This document shows positions 1 through 9,310 of a DNA stretch of 64,000 nucleotides, in pieces. The number at the start of each line of letters is the position of its first letter. Positions within the stretch are counted from its first letter, which is position 1. This DNA is from Didemnitutus sp041906465 (GTDB lineage Bacteria > Verrucomicrobiota > Verrucomicrobiia > Opitutales > Opitutaceae), in assembly GCA_041906465.1 (NCBI GenBank), contig JAYRJE010000021.1, forward strand, positions 1 to 64,000, written 5' to 3'. The notes under the pieces are model-generated. The model was not told the origin of the DNA, did not search any database, and saw nothing but the letters and a program-made list of their open reading frames with translations. Both the position numbers and the translations under genes were made by a program.

Positions 1-553
1 CGTGCTGCGCTTGATCGGTCAACTCTACCAACTCGAGCACGAATGGGACGAAGCGGAGGTCGGTGCTACTCGCGCCGCGCTCCGGCAGGAACACTTCGCG
101 CGCCCACTGGCGCGGTTGCACCGGCTCGTCTCGGCGCTGCAAAAGCGTGTGTTGCCCAAATCCGGACTCGGCCAGGCCTGCACCTATTTGCTCGGGCACT
201 GGCAGCCGCTCACCGCGCACCTGCGCCACAGCCACACCCGTCTCGACACCAACGCCGTCGAGAACGCCATCCGCCCGAGCAAGCTCGGCGCGAAGAACTG
301 GCTCTTCGTCGGCCACCCCGACGCCGGCGATCGCGCCGCCGTCATCTACTCGCTGGTCGTCAGCTGCCAACGCCACGGTCACGACCCGCACGCTTATCTT
401 CGCGACGTGCTCACCCGCCTGCCCGCGATGACCACCAAGGACGATCTGCGTCCGCTTCTACCCGCACACTGGAAACCGAGCACGACTGCGCTCGCATCAG
501 AGTTACCGTAATTACGGCGTTCGCTCTCTCAGCTTCGGAGTTACCGTATTTAC
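1..553 (+). mobile_element. IS66-family insertion sequence, right end
   Basis: Right-hand part of an IS66-type element that continues beyond the window. It contains the 3' part of the TnpC transposase and ends in a plausible terminal repeat: read inward on the minus strand the end begins GTAAATACGGTAACTCC, and IS66 ends typically start with GTAA. A related copy of the motif (GAGTTACCGTAATTACGG) lies about 40 bp further in, over the transposase stop codon. The outer boundary near 553 is also where an open recombinase reading frame resumes, which supports an insertion into that gene. The left end and target duplication are outside the window. Confidence 0.7.
2..511 (+). CDS. IS66 transposase TnpC, C-terminal fragment
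   Basis: Last 169 residues of an IS66-family DDE transposase; the true start lies upstream of the window, so the GTG at its left edge is not a real start. The segment HTRLDTNAVENAIRPSKLG (about residues 78-96) carries the family's catalytic glutamate (VENAIRP), and the following KNWLFVGHPDAGDRAAVIYSL is the conserved IS66 C-terminal block. IS66 elements normally encode TnpA, TnpB and TnpC, but only TnpC is visible here. Whether the full copy is active cannot be judged. Confidence 0.9.
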   Translation: MLRLIGQLYQLEHEWDEAEVGATRAALRQEHFARPLARLHRLVSALQKRVLPKSGLGQACTYLLGHWQPLTAHLRHSHTRLDTNAVENAIRPSKLGAKNWLFVGHPDAGDRAAVIYSLVVSCQRHGHDPHAYLRDVLTRLPAMTTKDDLRPLLPAHWKPSTTALASELP

Positions 554-554
554 C

Positions 555-1520
555 TCCCCGTCAAGAGGCACTCCGGGCGACGCTTACTTCAATGAGGACG
601 CTGTCGCGACTCGCTCCCAGCTTGGCGCTCTTATGGGGACCGAAAAATCTCCCGAACAGGAGAAAAATACCTCGAGGCTTCGGGAAATTGCCAAGGATTG
701 CGAAGCGGTGGAGGCGAGGCTGCCCAGCATCGAGCAACTCATTTCTGACTCGAAGCGGCCGGCTTTGGCCGAGCGCATGCGGAACGAGGCTGAAAAGATG
801 CTCAACCGGCTCGAGGATCTCAAAAACGAAAAGCGAATCCTCGAAGCGAAGCTCGCTCTTGCGAAGGAGCGAAGCGCAGACATGGAGATGGTGGCAGGAG
901 CACTGGAACGCATGCCGCAAATTTTTGCCGTTCTGCCCCCTCAAGAGCGGAAAGAACTTCTCGAGACCCTCGTTCAGCGGGTGGTGGTTAAACCGTGGAA
1001 CGGCGAAAAAACCGGTTTCTTGGATGGCGGACTCACAATTGCGCCCTGCCTTGGAACCAGACGCTATTTCGTTAAAATCACACTTTACGAAAGCACCTTA
1101 CTATCAGCAACTTTTACCAATTCGGTCGATGGTTCGACCTTAAAGAAAATTGGCTGCCCGCAGCGACTGGGAGGGCGAACCTTCGACCTAATCGCCGTCC
1201 TCGCTTTTCCGGTCGGTAGGTCCAAATCCGCACCAAGCGTAGTATACCCAGTAGCAGCGATCACATCGCCATCCGGACGGGCGCCGCTAAATCAGGTAGA
1301 GGCAGGCGTTGAACTGGCCCATCGCTGGGCTGAGGGTCTGAAACGCGGCCGATGGAAGACTTTGGCGGACGTCGCCCAAGCCCACCGGGTCTCCGTGGCT
1401 CGGGTCAGCCAGTTGCTCCCTCTTGGACAAATTCCCGCCGAGGAACTCAGGCAGGTGGCGAGGAGTCTCCGGCGTCCCAGCCTACGCAAACTGATCGCTT
1501 GGGTGCGGTCCAGATGTTGA
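555..1520 (+). pseudogene. Large serine recombinase, 3' fragment cut by IS66
   Basis: C-terminal part of a large serine site-specific recombinase. The frame is open straight from the IS66 boundary (reading GDAYFNEDAVATRSQLG before the first ATG at 633), so the 5' half with the catalytic serine domain was separated by the insertion. Visible are a charged coiled-coil stretch (RLPSIEQLISDSKRPALAER...KNEKRILEAKLALAKE), the LLETLVQRVVVKPW block usual after the zinc-ribbon/coiled-coil region of these enzymes, and a C-terminal helix-turn-helix (TLADVAQAHRVSVARVSQLL). The missing N-terminus makes it inactive. It probably once mobilised the low-GC block to its right. Family assignment rests on these C-terminal features only. 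Confidence 0.7.
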
Positions 1521-1621
1521 GCCCAGCCGCAAAGCCGCAGCTCATCAGATCAAACGGGGTAAGCCACGTCCCGCATCTGCGATTTCAGTCCTTAAAGGCC
1601 CATTTCCTACCGAACATTAGG

Positions 1622-2446
1622 CTAACCGATTGAAGGCTGGAGCAGCTCGTTCAATCTCTTTCCTGCGGCGAAGTTACTCAGGTCCGCGCCCGATTCGATC
1701 ATCTCCTTCTGGAGTTGAGTTTCCACCGGGAAATCGACCCAGCCAAAAGAGAAGGACATCTCAGGATTCCCAGCTCCAACGCCAGCAAAAGCATCATTCA
1801 ATCGCGTTTCCAAGAGCAGCAATTTATCCAGAGGGTATGCTGGGACGGTGTAGTATTCTCGTGGTGCAAGCACTTGAAGCTCGATTCGAAGTGCTTTGAT
1901 CAACTTATCGGCGGAATTTGGAAGCCCGTGAAGATGGCGACGGTGCCAGAGGTAAACTAGCCCGTAACGAGTTAACTCACATGCCGCGTAAACTGGATTG
2001 TTGGTTCCCAAGATCGCTTTGAGTTCTACAAGGCGGAAATGACCGTCTCCCAGTCGGAGCGCCAAATCGATGGCTTTGGTCTCCAACTCCCCCGGAACAG
2101 CCGCCGAAGCATACCCGCTGCCCAGCGGAACTTGATTGAACCAGTCGCCGTGCGCAGGTTTAGCTATTGCCCGCTCAAGGCGATCCTCCGGCTTACGTCC
2201 AGGGGGCTCAGTTCTCCTCAGCCCCAAAGTTTTGCTCGGATTACTTACCTTGCGAATCTCAAGGGCAGTGCACCACTGCTCCAAAGGAGGCGAGCTGATG
2301 TCTCGAAGCGTTATGAGCCACTGGAGAAGCTGGGAAAACCTCCCGCTGTTGGATTGCGAATACGCGGACTCCAGAATCGAAAAATCCAGCCCCAGCCATT
2401 GAGAAATCTCAGAACGTAAGAGGTTCACAGGGAAAAATCGAAACAC
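1622..2446 (-). CDS. Predicted PD-(D/E)XK nuclease-like protein
   Basis: A 274-residue protein of unknown function. The middle carries a restriction-endonuclease-fold pattern: E91 in an N-terminal helix (EDRLERAIAK), D127 in AIDLALRLG, then E141-L-K143 in FRLVELKAIL, followed by a helix with tyrosines (NPVYAACELTRYGLVYLW), as in many PD-(D/E)XK nucleases. No signal peptide or membrane segment is visible. It is divergent from the beta-CASP gene to its right, with 526 bp between them, and has clearly lower GC than the housekeeping genes. A nuclease role, perhaps in defence or mobile-element maintenance, is inferred from the motif pattern and context; no named family was recognised. Confidence 0.6.
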   Translation of the reverse strand: MFRFFPVNLLRSEISQWLGLDFSILESAYSQSNSGRFSQLLQWLITLRDISSPPLEQWCTALEIRKVSNPSKTLGLRRTEPPGRKPEDRLERAIAKPAHGDWFNQVPLGSGYASAAVPGELETKAIDLALRLGDGHFRLVELKAILGTNNPVYAACELTRYGLVYLWHRRHLHGLPNSADKLIKALRIELQVLAPREYYTVPAYPLDKLLLLETRLNDAFAGVGAGNPEMSFSFGWVDFPVETQLQKEMIESGADLSNFAAGKRLNELLQPSIG

Positions 2447-2972
2447 GCGCCATACCTTTTCTGTTTAGACACTTATGGTAGTAAAGTTCTCGCCGAAAAA
2501 AAGCGTTTTCTGAAAAATACGTCTTAGTAGGGATGCGACTACGAATTCGCCGGTCTTTCGAGGCCCATAAAGAACCTGCCCGATATTCGAAACGGCAACC
2601 TAAGGCCTACGCGGTGGTCTTTTCGATCAGTTGCCGAAAGACGCTCTGCTATGATCCTACTTTCGAGAGGTGGGAGTGGCAAAAGCTGCCTCCACGCGCG
2701 AGGATGTCCAGCATCGCGATGGCCCGCGTTGTGCGGGCGCGACTGATTAAATGGAAGCAATGCTCACCAAGGCAGGCCCGGAACTATCAAGTGATTCCAT
2801 TCACAAAAAAGGGATGCTGGGCCGAGGCCCTTAAGAATGTCCGCTCCTGTCACGGCGGAGAGTATCGGCCACAGAGGATTCAATGGCTTGACGATTACGC
2901 CTCCGAAAACTTCCGTTCCGGCTGTCCGGCGCGAACTAAAACACAAGCGCCATAGGTTAAGTTTCCGAGTCC
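2447..2972. other. Intergenic region without a convincing gene
   Basis: A 526-bp divergent spacer. The left part is AT-rich near 2460-2530, suitable for promoters of the two outward-facing genes. Short open frames on both strands (73-140 codons) have arginine-, proline- and cysteine-rich products typical of chance frames and no recognisable motif. Confidence 0.5.
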
Positions 2973-4229
2973 ATGGAAATCATAGTCCACCGTGGAGCGC
3001 ACCAGATTGGCGGAAGCTGCATTGAGGTCCGCACCACAAAAACGAGAGTCGTTTTTGATGCTGGGCTACCCTTAGAAGGACAAGCAGGAGACCCCGGGCG
3101 TCGTCTTGAGGTGCCGGGCCTTTTTCGGCGACAGGGTGGCCCCGTCGACGCACTCTTTCTCAGTCATGCTCACATTGACCACTCCGGCCTGATACCCCAT
3201 GCACGTAGCGACGTTCCAATATGGACCAGCGAGGGCACCTCGAAAATCCTACTGGCCGGTCACCTGTTTGCGCGACAGCCTAGGCTGCCGCGACGCACAA
3301 ATCTCTTTGAGCCAAATGTCCCTGTGCAGATTGGCGATATCGCTGTCACAGCATACCCAGTGGACCATTCGGTTTTCGATTCGATGGCCTTCCTCATCGA
3401 AGGCGATGATAAGCGTGTGCTCTACACAGGCGACTTACGCTTCCACGGCAGGAAGCCGTGGATGGCTGCGAAATTGGTCAGTGAGGTGCGTAGGCGCCCG
3501 ATCAACGCTCTCATAATCGAAGGGACTCGCCTAGGGGCTCGAGGCGGCGAACCGAATAGCAGTGAACAAGACATTTGCGTGCAGCTTGAAGCCGACTTCC
3601 GAAAAGCACCTCGGATCGTGCTGGGAATGTATTCGCCGCTGAATCTTGATCGATTCGTCAGCTATTTTAAGGCTGCATGTGCGTCGGGCCGGACCTTAGT
3701 TATCGATCCCTATCAAGCGTTCGTGCTCCACCTTGTCGGAAGTCAGACGAAGGTCCCGAGTGCCCCCAGAAAGAATCTGCGGCTGTTACTGCCACCACGA
3801 TTCCAAGAAAGCAGAGCGGCTCGCTTACTGAGAAATTCAGCGTGGGAGAGTGCCGAGAAAAGCTTTCCAATCAGCGTAGAGGATATTGCTAAGGCTCCCT
3901 CACGGTATGTCGTTCTTTTTCGCGCTTCTATGCAGCGTTGGCTATGGAGCGACCGCATTCCAGACCAAGCGACGTGCATCTTCTCCTATTGGCCCGGCTA
4001 CCTTCAAGAAAAACGGATGCAGGACTTACGAGCCGCGATATTGCGAGAGAACGGAGTGCTCCTCGAGCGACACGCTAGCGGTCACGCGCATCCAACCCAT
4101 CTGAAGTCGTTCGTCAGATATCTCCTTCCCAATCTCTTGGTTCCAGTGCACACGAAGGCTCCCCACGAGTGGCAAAAACTCTATCCTCGCACAGTGCTTG
4201 TGCAGGATGGTGAGAAGTTTCTCCTCTGA
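2973..4229 (+). CDS. Beta-CASP metallo-beta-lactamase, RNase J-like
   Basis: A 418-residue metallo-beta-lactamase-fold protein with the full beta-CASP nuclease set. Visible are GAHQIGGS near the N-terminus, SHAHIDHSG (H65, H67, D69, H70), H132 in YPVDHS, D154 in LYTGDLRFHG, an acidic motif A (IIEGTRLG, E183), motif B in SGHAHPTHLKSF (H371) and motif C in LVPVHTKAP (H393). These residues bind two zinc ions and mark RNA/DNA-processing enzymes such as RNase J and CPSF-73. It lacks the long C-terminal domain of housekeeping RNase J (about 550 residues), so it is a short accessory form. Its place in a low-GC island beside a nuclease-like gene suggests a defence or element-linked role, but this is inference. 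Confidence 0.75.
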   Translation: MEIIVHRGAHQIGGSCIEVRTTKTRVVFDAGLPLEGQAGDPGRRLEVPGLFRRQGGPVDALFLSHAHIDHSGLIPHARSDVPIWTSEGTSKILLAGHLFARQPRLPRRTNLFEPNVPVQIGDIAVTAYPVDHSVFDSMAFLIEGDDKRVLYTGDLRFHGRKPWMAAKLVSEVRRRPINALIIEGTRLGARGGEPNSSEQDICVQLEADFRKAPRIVLGMYSPLNLDRFVSYFKAACASGRTLVIDPYQAFVLHLVGSQTKVPSAPRKNLRLLLPPRFQESRAARLLRNSAWESAEKSFPISVEDIAKAPSRYVVLFRASMQRWLWSDRIPDQATCIFSYWPGYLQEKRMQDLRAAILRENGVLLERHASGHAHPTHLKSFVRYLLPNLLVPVHTKAPHEWQKLYPRTVLVQDGEKFLL

Positions 4230-4402
4230 CCTTCCTGCTTGGAATTCACAGGCCATTCCTGAGTCTGAAGCTACCCTTTTCGAGCGGCCATCAGGCGATT
4301 TTTCTCTTTCTGGAACTATTCCGGCTTCGCGTCTCAGTCGCTCCTTAGCCATCCCTTTTCTTGCCTACCATTTGGGCGACGGGGTTCGCTCCCTCGCTAG
4401 AA

Positions 4403-4477
<75 letters not shown>

Positions 4478-4571
4478 ACGTGGCTCCTTCTTGCGAAGGA
4501 ACGGCCAAAAAGGGGTCCGGCTTTGGCGTTGTCAACACTCCACTTCGCGGCGGACGCGTCATGTCTCGAAA

Positions 4572-4602
4572 AACAAAAAGCGCGCCCGCCGGCGCGCTTG
4601 TT
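4572..4602 (-). terminator. Rho-independent terminator of the parvulin gene
   Basis: Minus-strand hairpin AAGCGCGCC/GGCGGGCGCGCTT followed by TTTTTGTTTTT, about 45 bp after the stop codon of the peptidyl-prolyl isomerase gene. Confidence 0.85.
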
Positions 4603-4646
4603 AATTGAATCGGTCACAATGGCGCTTCTCGCGCCGCCCCGGCCGC

Positions 4647-5552
4647 TTACTTGCCGAAGTAACCTTCGTCGAACGTCGGCTTCGCGTCGTCGACCAGCTT
4701 CTTCGTCTCGGCCTGCAACTTGGCCGTGCGCTCGGCGCGGTCGAGTTGGACCTTGGCCTCTTCGAACGGCGTCACGACGCGCTCATCGACCTTGATGAAA
4801 TGGTAGCCGTATTGCGTGCGGATCACCGGGCTGAGCTTGCCGATCTCCGTGGTGAACGCGGCTTCCTCGAACTCGGGCACCATCTGGCCGCGGCCGAATT
4901 CGCCGAGGTAACCGCCGGTCGCACCCGAGCCGGTGTCATCGGACTCCGTTTTCGCCAGCTCCTCGAACTTCGCGGCGCCGGTCTCGACCTTCGTGCGCAG
5001 CTCTTCGGCCTTCGCCTTGGCCTGCTCCTCGGTCAGCTCCGGCTTGCCGGGCTGCGCGGCGGGGCTGCCCTTGAACGCGATCAAAATGTGCCGCGCCTTC
5101 GCCTTCTCGAACTCACCTTTGCGCGCATCGTAGGTCTTCTTCAGCTCTTCGTCGGAAACCTGCACAGTGTCCTGCATCTTCTTCAACTGCGCGCCAGCGA
5201 TGATCTGGTCGCGCACGGCGTTCACCTGCGCAACGACCTCCGGATCCTTGTCGAGACCAGCTTTCAGCCCAGCCGCGGAGAGCAGCTTCATACGGAGAAA
5301 GTCCTCGGCGAACTGCTTCTTGCCGGGCCCGAGCGCGTATTCCTGATACTGTTGCGGCAGGCCCTTCACGGCCTCCTCGAACTCCGCGCGCGTGACGGAA
5401 ATGCCACTCGCAGAAATCACCACCGCACTCGGTGCGACGACCGGAGCGGCGGGCGCCGGCTCAGCGGCCGGAGCGGGCGTAGCGTTGTTCTGGGCGAAAG
5501 CCGAGCCCGCGAGGAGCGCGGCGGCGGAAGCAAGCAGAGCGAATTTCTTCAT
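4647..5552 (-). CDS. Exported parvulin-type peptidyl-prolyl isomerase
   Basis: A 301-residue periplasmic foldase that catalyses cis-trans isomerisation of proline bonds and assists folding of exported proteins. The chosen ATG gives a clean signal peptide (MKKFALLASAAALLAGSAFA); a start 17 codons upstream would bury it. A Pro/Ala-rich linker follows, then a SurA-N-like helical region (ISVTRAEFEEAVKGLP...) and a parvulin domain from about residue 153 (ARHILIAFK) through GGYLGEFGRGQMVPEFEEAAF to RTQYGYHFIKV, all hallmark parvulin segments. It is a single-gene unit with its own terminator. The closest known groups are PpiC/PrsA-like proteins; specific clients cannot be deduced. Confidence 0.9.
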   Translation of the reverse strand: MKKFALLASAAALLAGSAFAQNNATPAPAAEPAPAAPVVAPSAVVISASGISVTRAEFEEAVKGLPQQYQEYALGPGKKQFAEDFLRMKLLSAAGLKAGLDKDPEVVAQVNAVRDQIIAGAQLKKMQDTVQVSDEELKKTYDARKGEFEKAKARHILIAFKGSPAAQPGKPELTEEQAKAKAEELRTKVETGAAKFEELAKTESDDTGSGATGGYLGEFGRGQMVPEFEEAAFTTEIGKLSPVIRTQYGYHFIKVDERVVTPFEEAKVQLDRAERTAKLQAETKKLVDDAKPTFDEGYFGK

Positions 5553-5728
5553 GGAAAACGCCGGACGCTGCACGGATGCGCGGCCGGCGTCGAGCGCAGA
5601 CATGCCGCCCCGCCAGCGGGTTCCCGCACCTCACCATCGTTCTCTTCGGGATTACGAGCGGGCGGCCGAAGCAGGCGGCCCGCGCGACAGCGTGGGCGGC
5701 TCGCGCGCCGTTGCCGCGCCCCGGAAAA

Positions 5729-7096
5729 TCAGAATTCCGCCACCGGCTCTCCCCCCTCGCGCCACACCGCCATGTTCAACACGAGGAAATTCCAATTCTG
5801 AAAGCCCCGGTTGAGCACCGGCTCGCCGCTGTCGGGCAGGTAATACTCATGCAGCGCCCCGAACCGCTCAAAATCCCGCGCGAAGAGCCGGATCGTCTTG
5901 TCGGCCAGCTCGCGTGCCTCCGCCTCGAAGCCGTATTTCACGAGGCCGCGAAAAACCAAATAGTTCGACACGCCCCAGATCGGCCCGGTCCACAGCGACG
6001 GATTCCCTGATGCGCGGACGTTATACATCTTCTCCAGTTTCGAGAGCGTGCGCACACCGTAGGGCGCGTTGAACGTCCGCGGGTCGCGGTAACGTTCCAC
6101 GACGCGCTTCGCCTGCTCCGGCGTCGCGATTTCCGCCCACAGCGCGAGAAAGCCGGACCACACGTCGATGCGCTGGATGAGACAATCGTAGTCGCGCGGG
6201 TAGCCGGAATGCAGCCGCAGCTTCGGGTCGGCGGAGAACGGCCGGCCCTCATACGGCCGCAGGTTCAAATCGACGCTGTAGAAAAAGCCGTCGCGCTCGT
6301 CCCAGCAGTGTTTCTGCACCGCGGCCTTCAGCTCATCAGCGTCGCGCTGGTATTGCACCGCGATTTCCCCCTGTCCGAGTCGCTCGCAGAGGTAGGCCAG
6401 CGCCAGGAGTTCGCGATACATGAGGCAATTCAGGAAAATCGAGCCGGAGCTCTTCGGCGGCCGCATGAACGTCGCGGGATCGTTGTCGACGCCGATCGCG
6501 GTGTCGTCGTTCCAGAAATACAGACCGGTCGCCGCGTGTCGTTGGTGCGCCTTGTAGCGGCTCACGAACGCCTGCAGCGGAAACAGCCCTTCGCGCAACC
6601 ACTCCGCATCGCCGCCGTTCAGCCGCGTGATGAACGCCGCGTGCTGCGCGAGGCAGGGCTTGTGCATGTTCGTCGCGTAGGTGTCGCCCGCCTGCGCCTT
6701 CAGCTCCTTGCGCGAACCATTCTTGCGCCCGATGAGGAACGGCACCCAGCCGTCGTAGCCGCCGTAGTGGAGGAAGTTCAGCACGCAGCCCTGCTCGTGC
6801 TTCAACACCTTCGCCCTTTCCTCGGGCGTGGATTTCTCCGCGAGCACTTGCCGCAACGCCACGTCGCTCAGCCACGAATCCCAATCCCACAAGATGTCGC
6901 CATACTGCGCGCTGCCGGGCGTGAGAAACGGGTATTTGAACGCGCCGCCCTCGTCGCGCAACATGCCACTCCAATCGCGTTGCACGTGCTCGCGGATCAC
7001 CGCGATCTCGCGCGCCGGCACGGCTTCATCCGCGCCAGCCAACGTCGCACTCGCCACTACTCCCGCCAGCAACGGAAAGAAAAATCTCGGGGTCAT
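5729..7096 (-). CDS. Exported MGH1/trehalase-like glycoside hydrolase
   Basis: A 455-residue protein with a signal peptide (about residues 1-22, ending in ATLAGA) and a six-hairpin (alpha/alpha)6 catalytic module like mannosylglycerate hydrolase, trehalase and GH63 enzymes. Typical blocks are YGDILWDWDSW near the N-terminus, TNMHKPCLAQHAAF, the acidic FWNDDTAIGVDNDPATF, and SLWTGPIWGVSNYL with the C-terminal ALHEYYLPDSGEP and FQNWNFL. It probably hydrolyses a glucosidic or mannosidic bond in the periplasm, but the substrate cannot be named. There are no sugar-transport neighbours. An inverted-repeat pair lies directly upstream. Confidence 0.75.
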   Translation of the reverse strand: MTPRFFFPLLAGVVASATLAGADEAVPAREIAVIREHVQRDWSGMLRDEGGAFKYPFLTPGSAQYGDILWDWDSWLSDVALRQVLAEKSTPEERAKVLKHEQGCVLNFLHYGGYDGWVPFLIGRKNGSRKELKAQAGDTYATNMHKPCLAQHAAFITRLNGGDAEWLREGLFPLQAFVSRYKAHQRHAATGLYFWNDDTAIGVDNDPATFMRPPKSSGSIFLNCLMYRELLALAYLCERLGQGEIAVQYQRDADELKAAVQKHCWDERDGFFYSVDLNLRPYEGRPFSADPKLRLHSGYPRDYDCLIQRIDVWSGFLALWAEIATPEQAKRVVERYRDPRTFNAPYGVRTLSKLEKMYNVRASGNPSLWTGPIWGVSNYLVFRGLVKYGFEAEARELADKTIRLFARDFERFGALHEYYLPDSGEPVLNRGFQNWNFLVLNMAVWREGGEPVAEF

Positions 7097-7166
7097 GCGC
7101 TTCCTCTACGGAGCGACCACTCCACTGGCAAAGCATTCCCCTGTCAGCACCGCCGGTGCCTCGAAA

Positions 7167-7264
7167 GGCGGGGCGAGTTCTCCGAACGAGCCACGCGCGC
7201 GGACCGCATGAGTGCCGCGCCGCGTGCGCGCGTGACGGCTCGTCGGGGACGACTCGCCCCCCCC
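7167..7264. repeat. REP-like inverted pair, GGGCGAGTC family
   Basis: Two imperfect inverted copies of a ~26-bp unit with the pattern GGGGCGAGT(T/C)...CC(G)A(A/C)GAGCC, separated by about 45 bp between the glycoside hydrolase and a decayed ABC gene. Related pairs occur near 26395-26457 and 29803-29869. Confidence 0.65.
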
Positions 7265-7271
7265 TCGCACC

Positions 7272-8345
7272 TCACGCCACCAGCGGCTCGCCCTCGTTCT
7301 CGATCAAACCGGCAGTCTGCCAACGCACGCGTTCCGCGTGACAGCCACCGCGCCGCACCAACCCGCGATGCGGCCCCACCTCATCGATGCGCCCGTCCTT
7401 GAGCACGATGATGCGATCGGCGTTCACGACGGTGGTGAGCCGATGCGCGATCACGAACGTCGTGCGCCTCGCCAGCAGCCGCTCCAGCGCCTCCTGCACC
7501 AACCCCTCCGACTCGGCGTCGAGCGACGCCGTCGCCTCGTCCAGGATCACGATACGCGGATCTTTGATGAGCGCGCGCGATCGTGATGCGCTGCCGTTCG
7601 CCGACCGACAGCAACGCGCCGCGTTCGCCGGCCGGCGTCTGGCAACCTTGCGGCAGTCGCATGATGAACTCGTGCGCGCGCCGCGCGCGCGGCCGCCTCC
7701 ACCTCGGCTGCCGTCGCGTGCGGTTTGCCGTAAACAAGGTTGTTGTGGAGCGTGTCGTTGAAAAGCAGCGGATCCTGCAACACCACACCGATGTGCCGGC
7801 GCACGGAGATCAGCTTGAACCGCCACACGCCGCCGAAAATCCACTATTGAGCCGCACGCCCCGCACCACGCCGTCGTTCGCCGCCGCCACATCGGAGCGG
7901 AAACGTTTCCGCTCCGCGTCCTCCATCGCGAAGCTCCGCACGGTCACGACGCCCGAAAGCACTTCATTGAACCGCGAATAGATCCTCGCCCAGCGCTCCA
8001 TCAACGTCGACCCGCGCCGCATCTGCTCGGGCGTCGCGAGGGCCGCGGCAATCGCCGGCGGCGGCGTGAACAACCGCACGATCACCGCACGCCGCCAGTC
8101 CATCGTCACCACCACGAACACCGCCATCGCGAGATAAAGCAGCGCCGGAAACGTGCTGAACCGCAGCGCGGCAGCGTCCCGATCAATCCGCGGATGCCGC
8201 GATCGAGTTTCGTCAAGAAGCGCCGACGCCCTCGCTGCGCTGAATGCGCAACGGCATGCGGTGCAACTTGTCCACCGTGCCTTCGAGCAGCACGACGTGG
8301 ATCCCCAGCCGTCTCGCACGCCTTCCCGGCTCTCCGCGCAATCTG
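7272..8345 (-). pseudogene. ABC exporter (permease-ATPase) pseudogene
   Basis: Decayed half-size ABC exporter of the ATM/MsbA type. Matching segments lie in three frames. A transmembrane part (TVDKLHRMPL, then FLTKLDRGIRGLIGTL, then STFPALLYLAMAVFVVV and FNEVLSGVVTVRSFAMEDAE) is followed by nucleotide-binding pieces: SVRRHIGVVLQDPLLFNDTL, a frameshifted ERGALLSVGERQRITIARA signature, then DPRIVILDEATASLDAESE and TTFVIAHRLTTV. The Walker A region between the last membrane segment and the Q-loop is deleted, and several frameshifts are needed. The 5' end stops at the palindromic element at 8344-8406, so the N-terminal membrane half is gone. It cannot encode a working transporter. Confidence 0.85.
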
Positions 8346-8406
8346 GCGTAATACGCCATAATCCAGAGACGGCATCTGATCCCCTCAATTATGGCGTATT
8401 ACGCCA
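8344..8406. repeat. Palindromic element, TGGCGTANTACGCCA family
   Basis: Perfect 19-bp inverted repeat (TGGCGTAATACGCCATAAT and its complement) around a 25-bp centre. Each arm is itself a near-perfect palindrome. A second element of the same design is at 39750-39818, and both centres share TGCC(G/A)TCTC. It lies exactly at the broken 5' end of the ABC pseudogene. Confidence 0.8.
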
Positions 8407-8534
8407 GGAATTTTTGGCAGCACCGCCCGCGACGCCGCGCACGGGGGAGGACGGCATGCGCGCGGGAAATTTTGCGGCCGCGTGGGCGATCTCGGATGCG
8501 GTGTTGCAGGAACGCGCGGGCCGGCCGTGTCACG

Positions 8535-9310
8535 AATGACCGCACCATCGGCAATACGCCTGGGACGGACGGCCGATTGCCGGACAACGCGTGCTGGTGC
8601 GCTGCTACCGCGGACTCGGCGACGCCGCGATGTTCATCCGCTACGCGCCTCTGCTGAAAGCGATCGCCGGCGAGGTCATCGTTTGGGCCCAGCCCGCGGT
8701 CCTGCCGCTGTTGCGCACGGCCCGCGGGATCGATCGCCTCCTGCCGTTGCACGACGGCACGCCGGAGCGCGACGACGACCTCGAGGTGATGGAACTGCCG
8801 CACGCCTTCCGGGCACGACCGCGACGCTGCTGCGGTCAGTTCCGTATTTCGATGTGCCGCCGGCGCGTTTACCGTCAGGCAAACAACTACGCGTCGGACT
8901 GGCGTGGGCGGCTGGCGAATGAGACCGGCGCCGAAACATCCCGATCAGGCAAATTACGCCCCTCGCTGCGGTGTCCGGCATCGGACTCCATCTGCTCCAG
9001 CGGGGACGGGCGCCAGGCGAATGGCACGAACCGCCTGCGACACGCAGCGGAAGCGATGACGTGCTCGCAACCGCCGCACTGATGCGCGCGTTCGACCTGG
9101 TGGTGTCGGTCGACAGCTTCCCGGCGCACCTCGCCGGAGCCCTGGGCGTGCCGACGTGGACGCTGCTTCGCACGCCGTCGGATCGGCGATGGGGAGGCGG
9201 ACGCGACGGCGCCGTGGTATCCGACCATGCGGCTGTTCCGCCAGGCGCGCGCCGGCACTGGGAATCAGTTATCTTCCCGCTGACGGTGGCGCTGATCGCG
9301 CGAGCGCTCG
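8535..9310 (+). pseudogene. Frameshifted glycosyltransferase (heptosyltransferase-like) remnant
   Basis: Pieces of a GT9/heptosyltransferase-like domain of the kind found at the C-terminus of TPR proteins. One frame reads WDGRPIAGQRVLVRCYRGLG then FIRYAPLLKAIAGEVIVWAQ. It shifts to LLRSVPYFDVPPARLP and LRVGLAWAAGE, then to LATAALMRAFDLVVSVDSFP and AHLAGALGVPTWTLL, and finally to PWYPTMRLFRQARAG. An upstream stop codon removes any TPR part and at least three frameshifts break it. Its 3' end runs into the 3' end of the opposite-strand flavoprotein gene. Together with the ABC remnant it marks a decaying region either side of the palindromic element. Confidence 0.8.

Noticed and set aside
2533..2955. 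A 140-codon frame between the nuclease-like and beta-CASP genes
   Set aside because: No motif, no ribosome-binding site, composition like non-coding sequence, equal-sized frames on the other strand.
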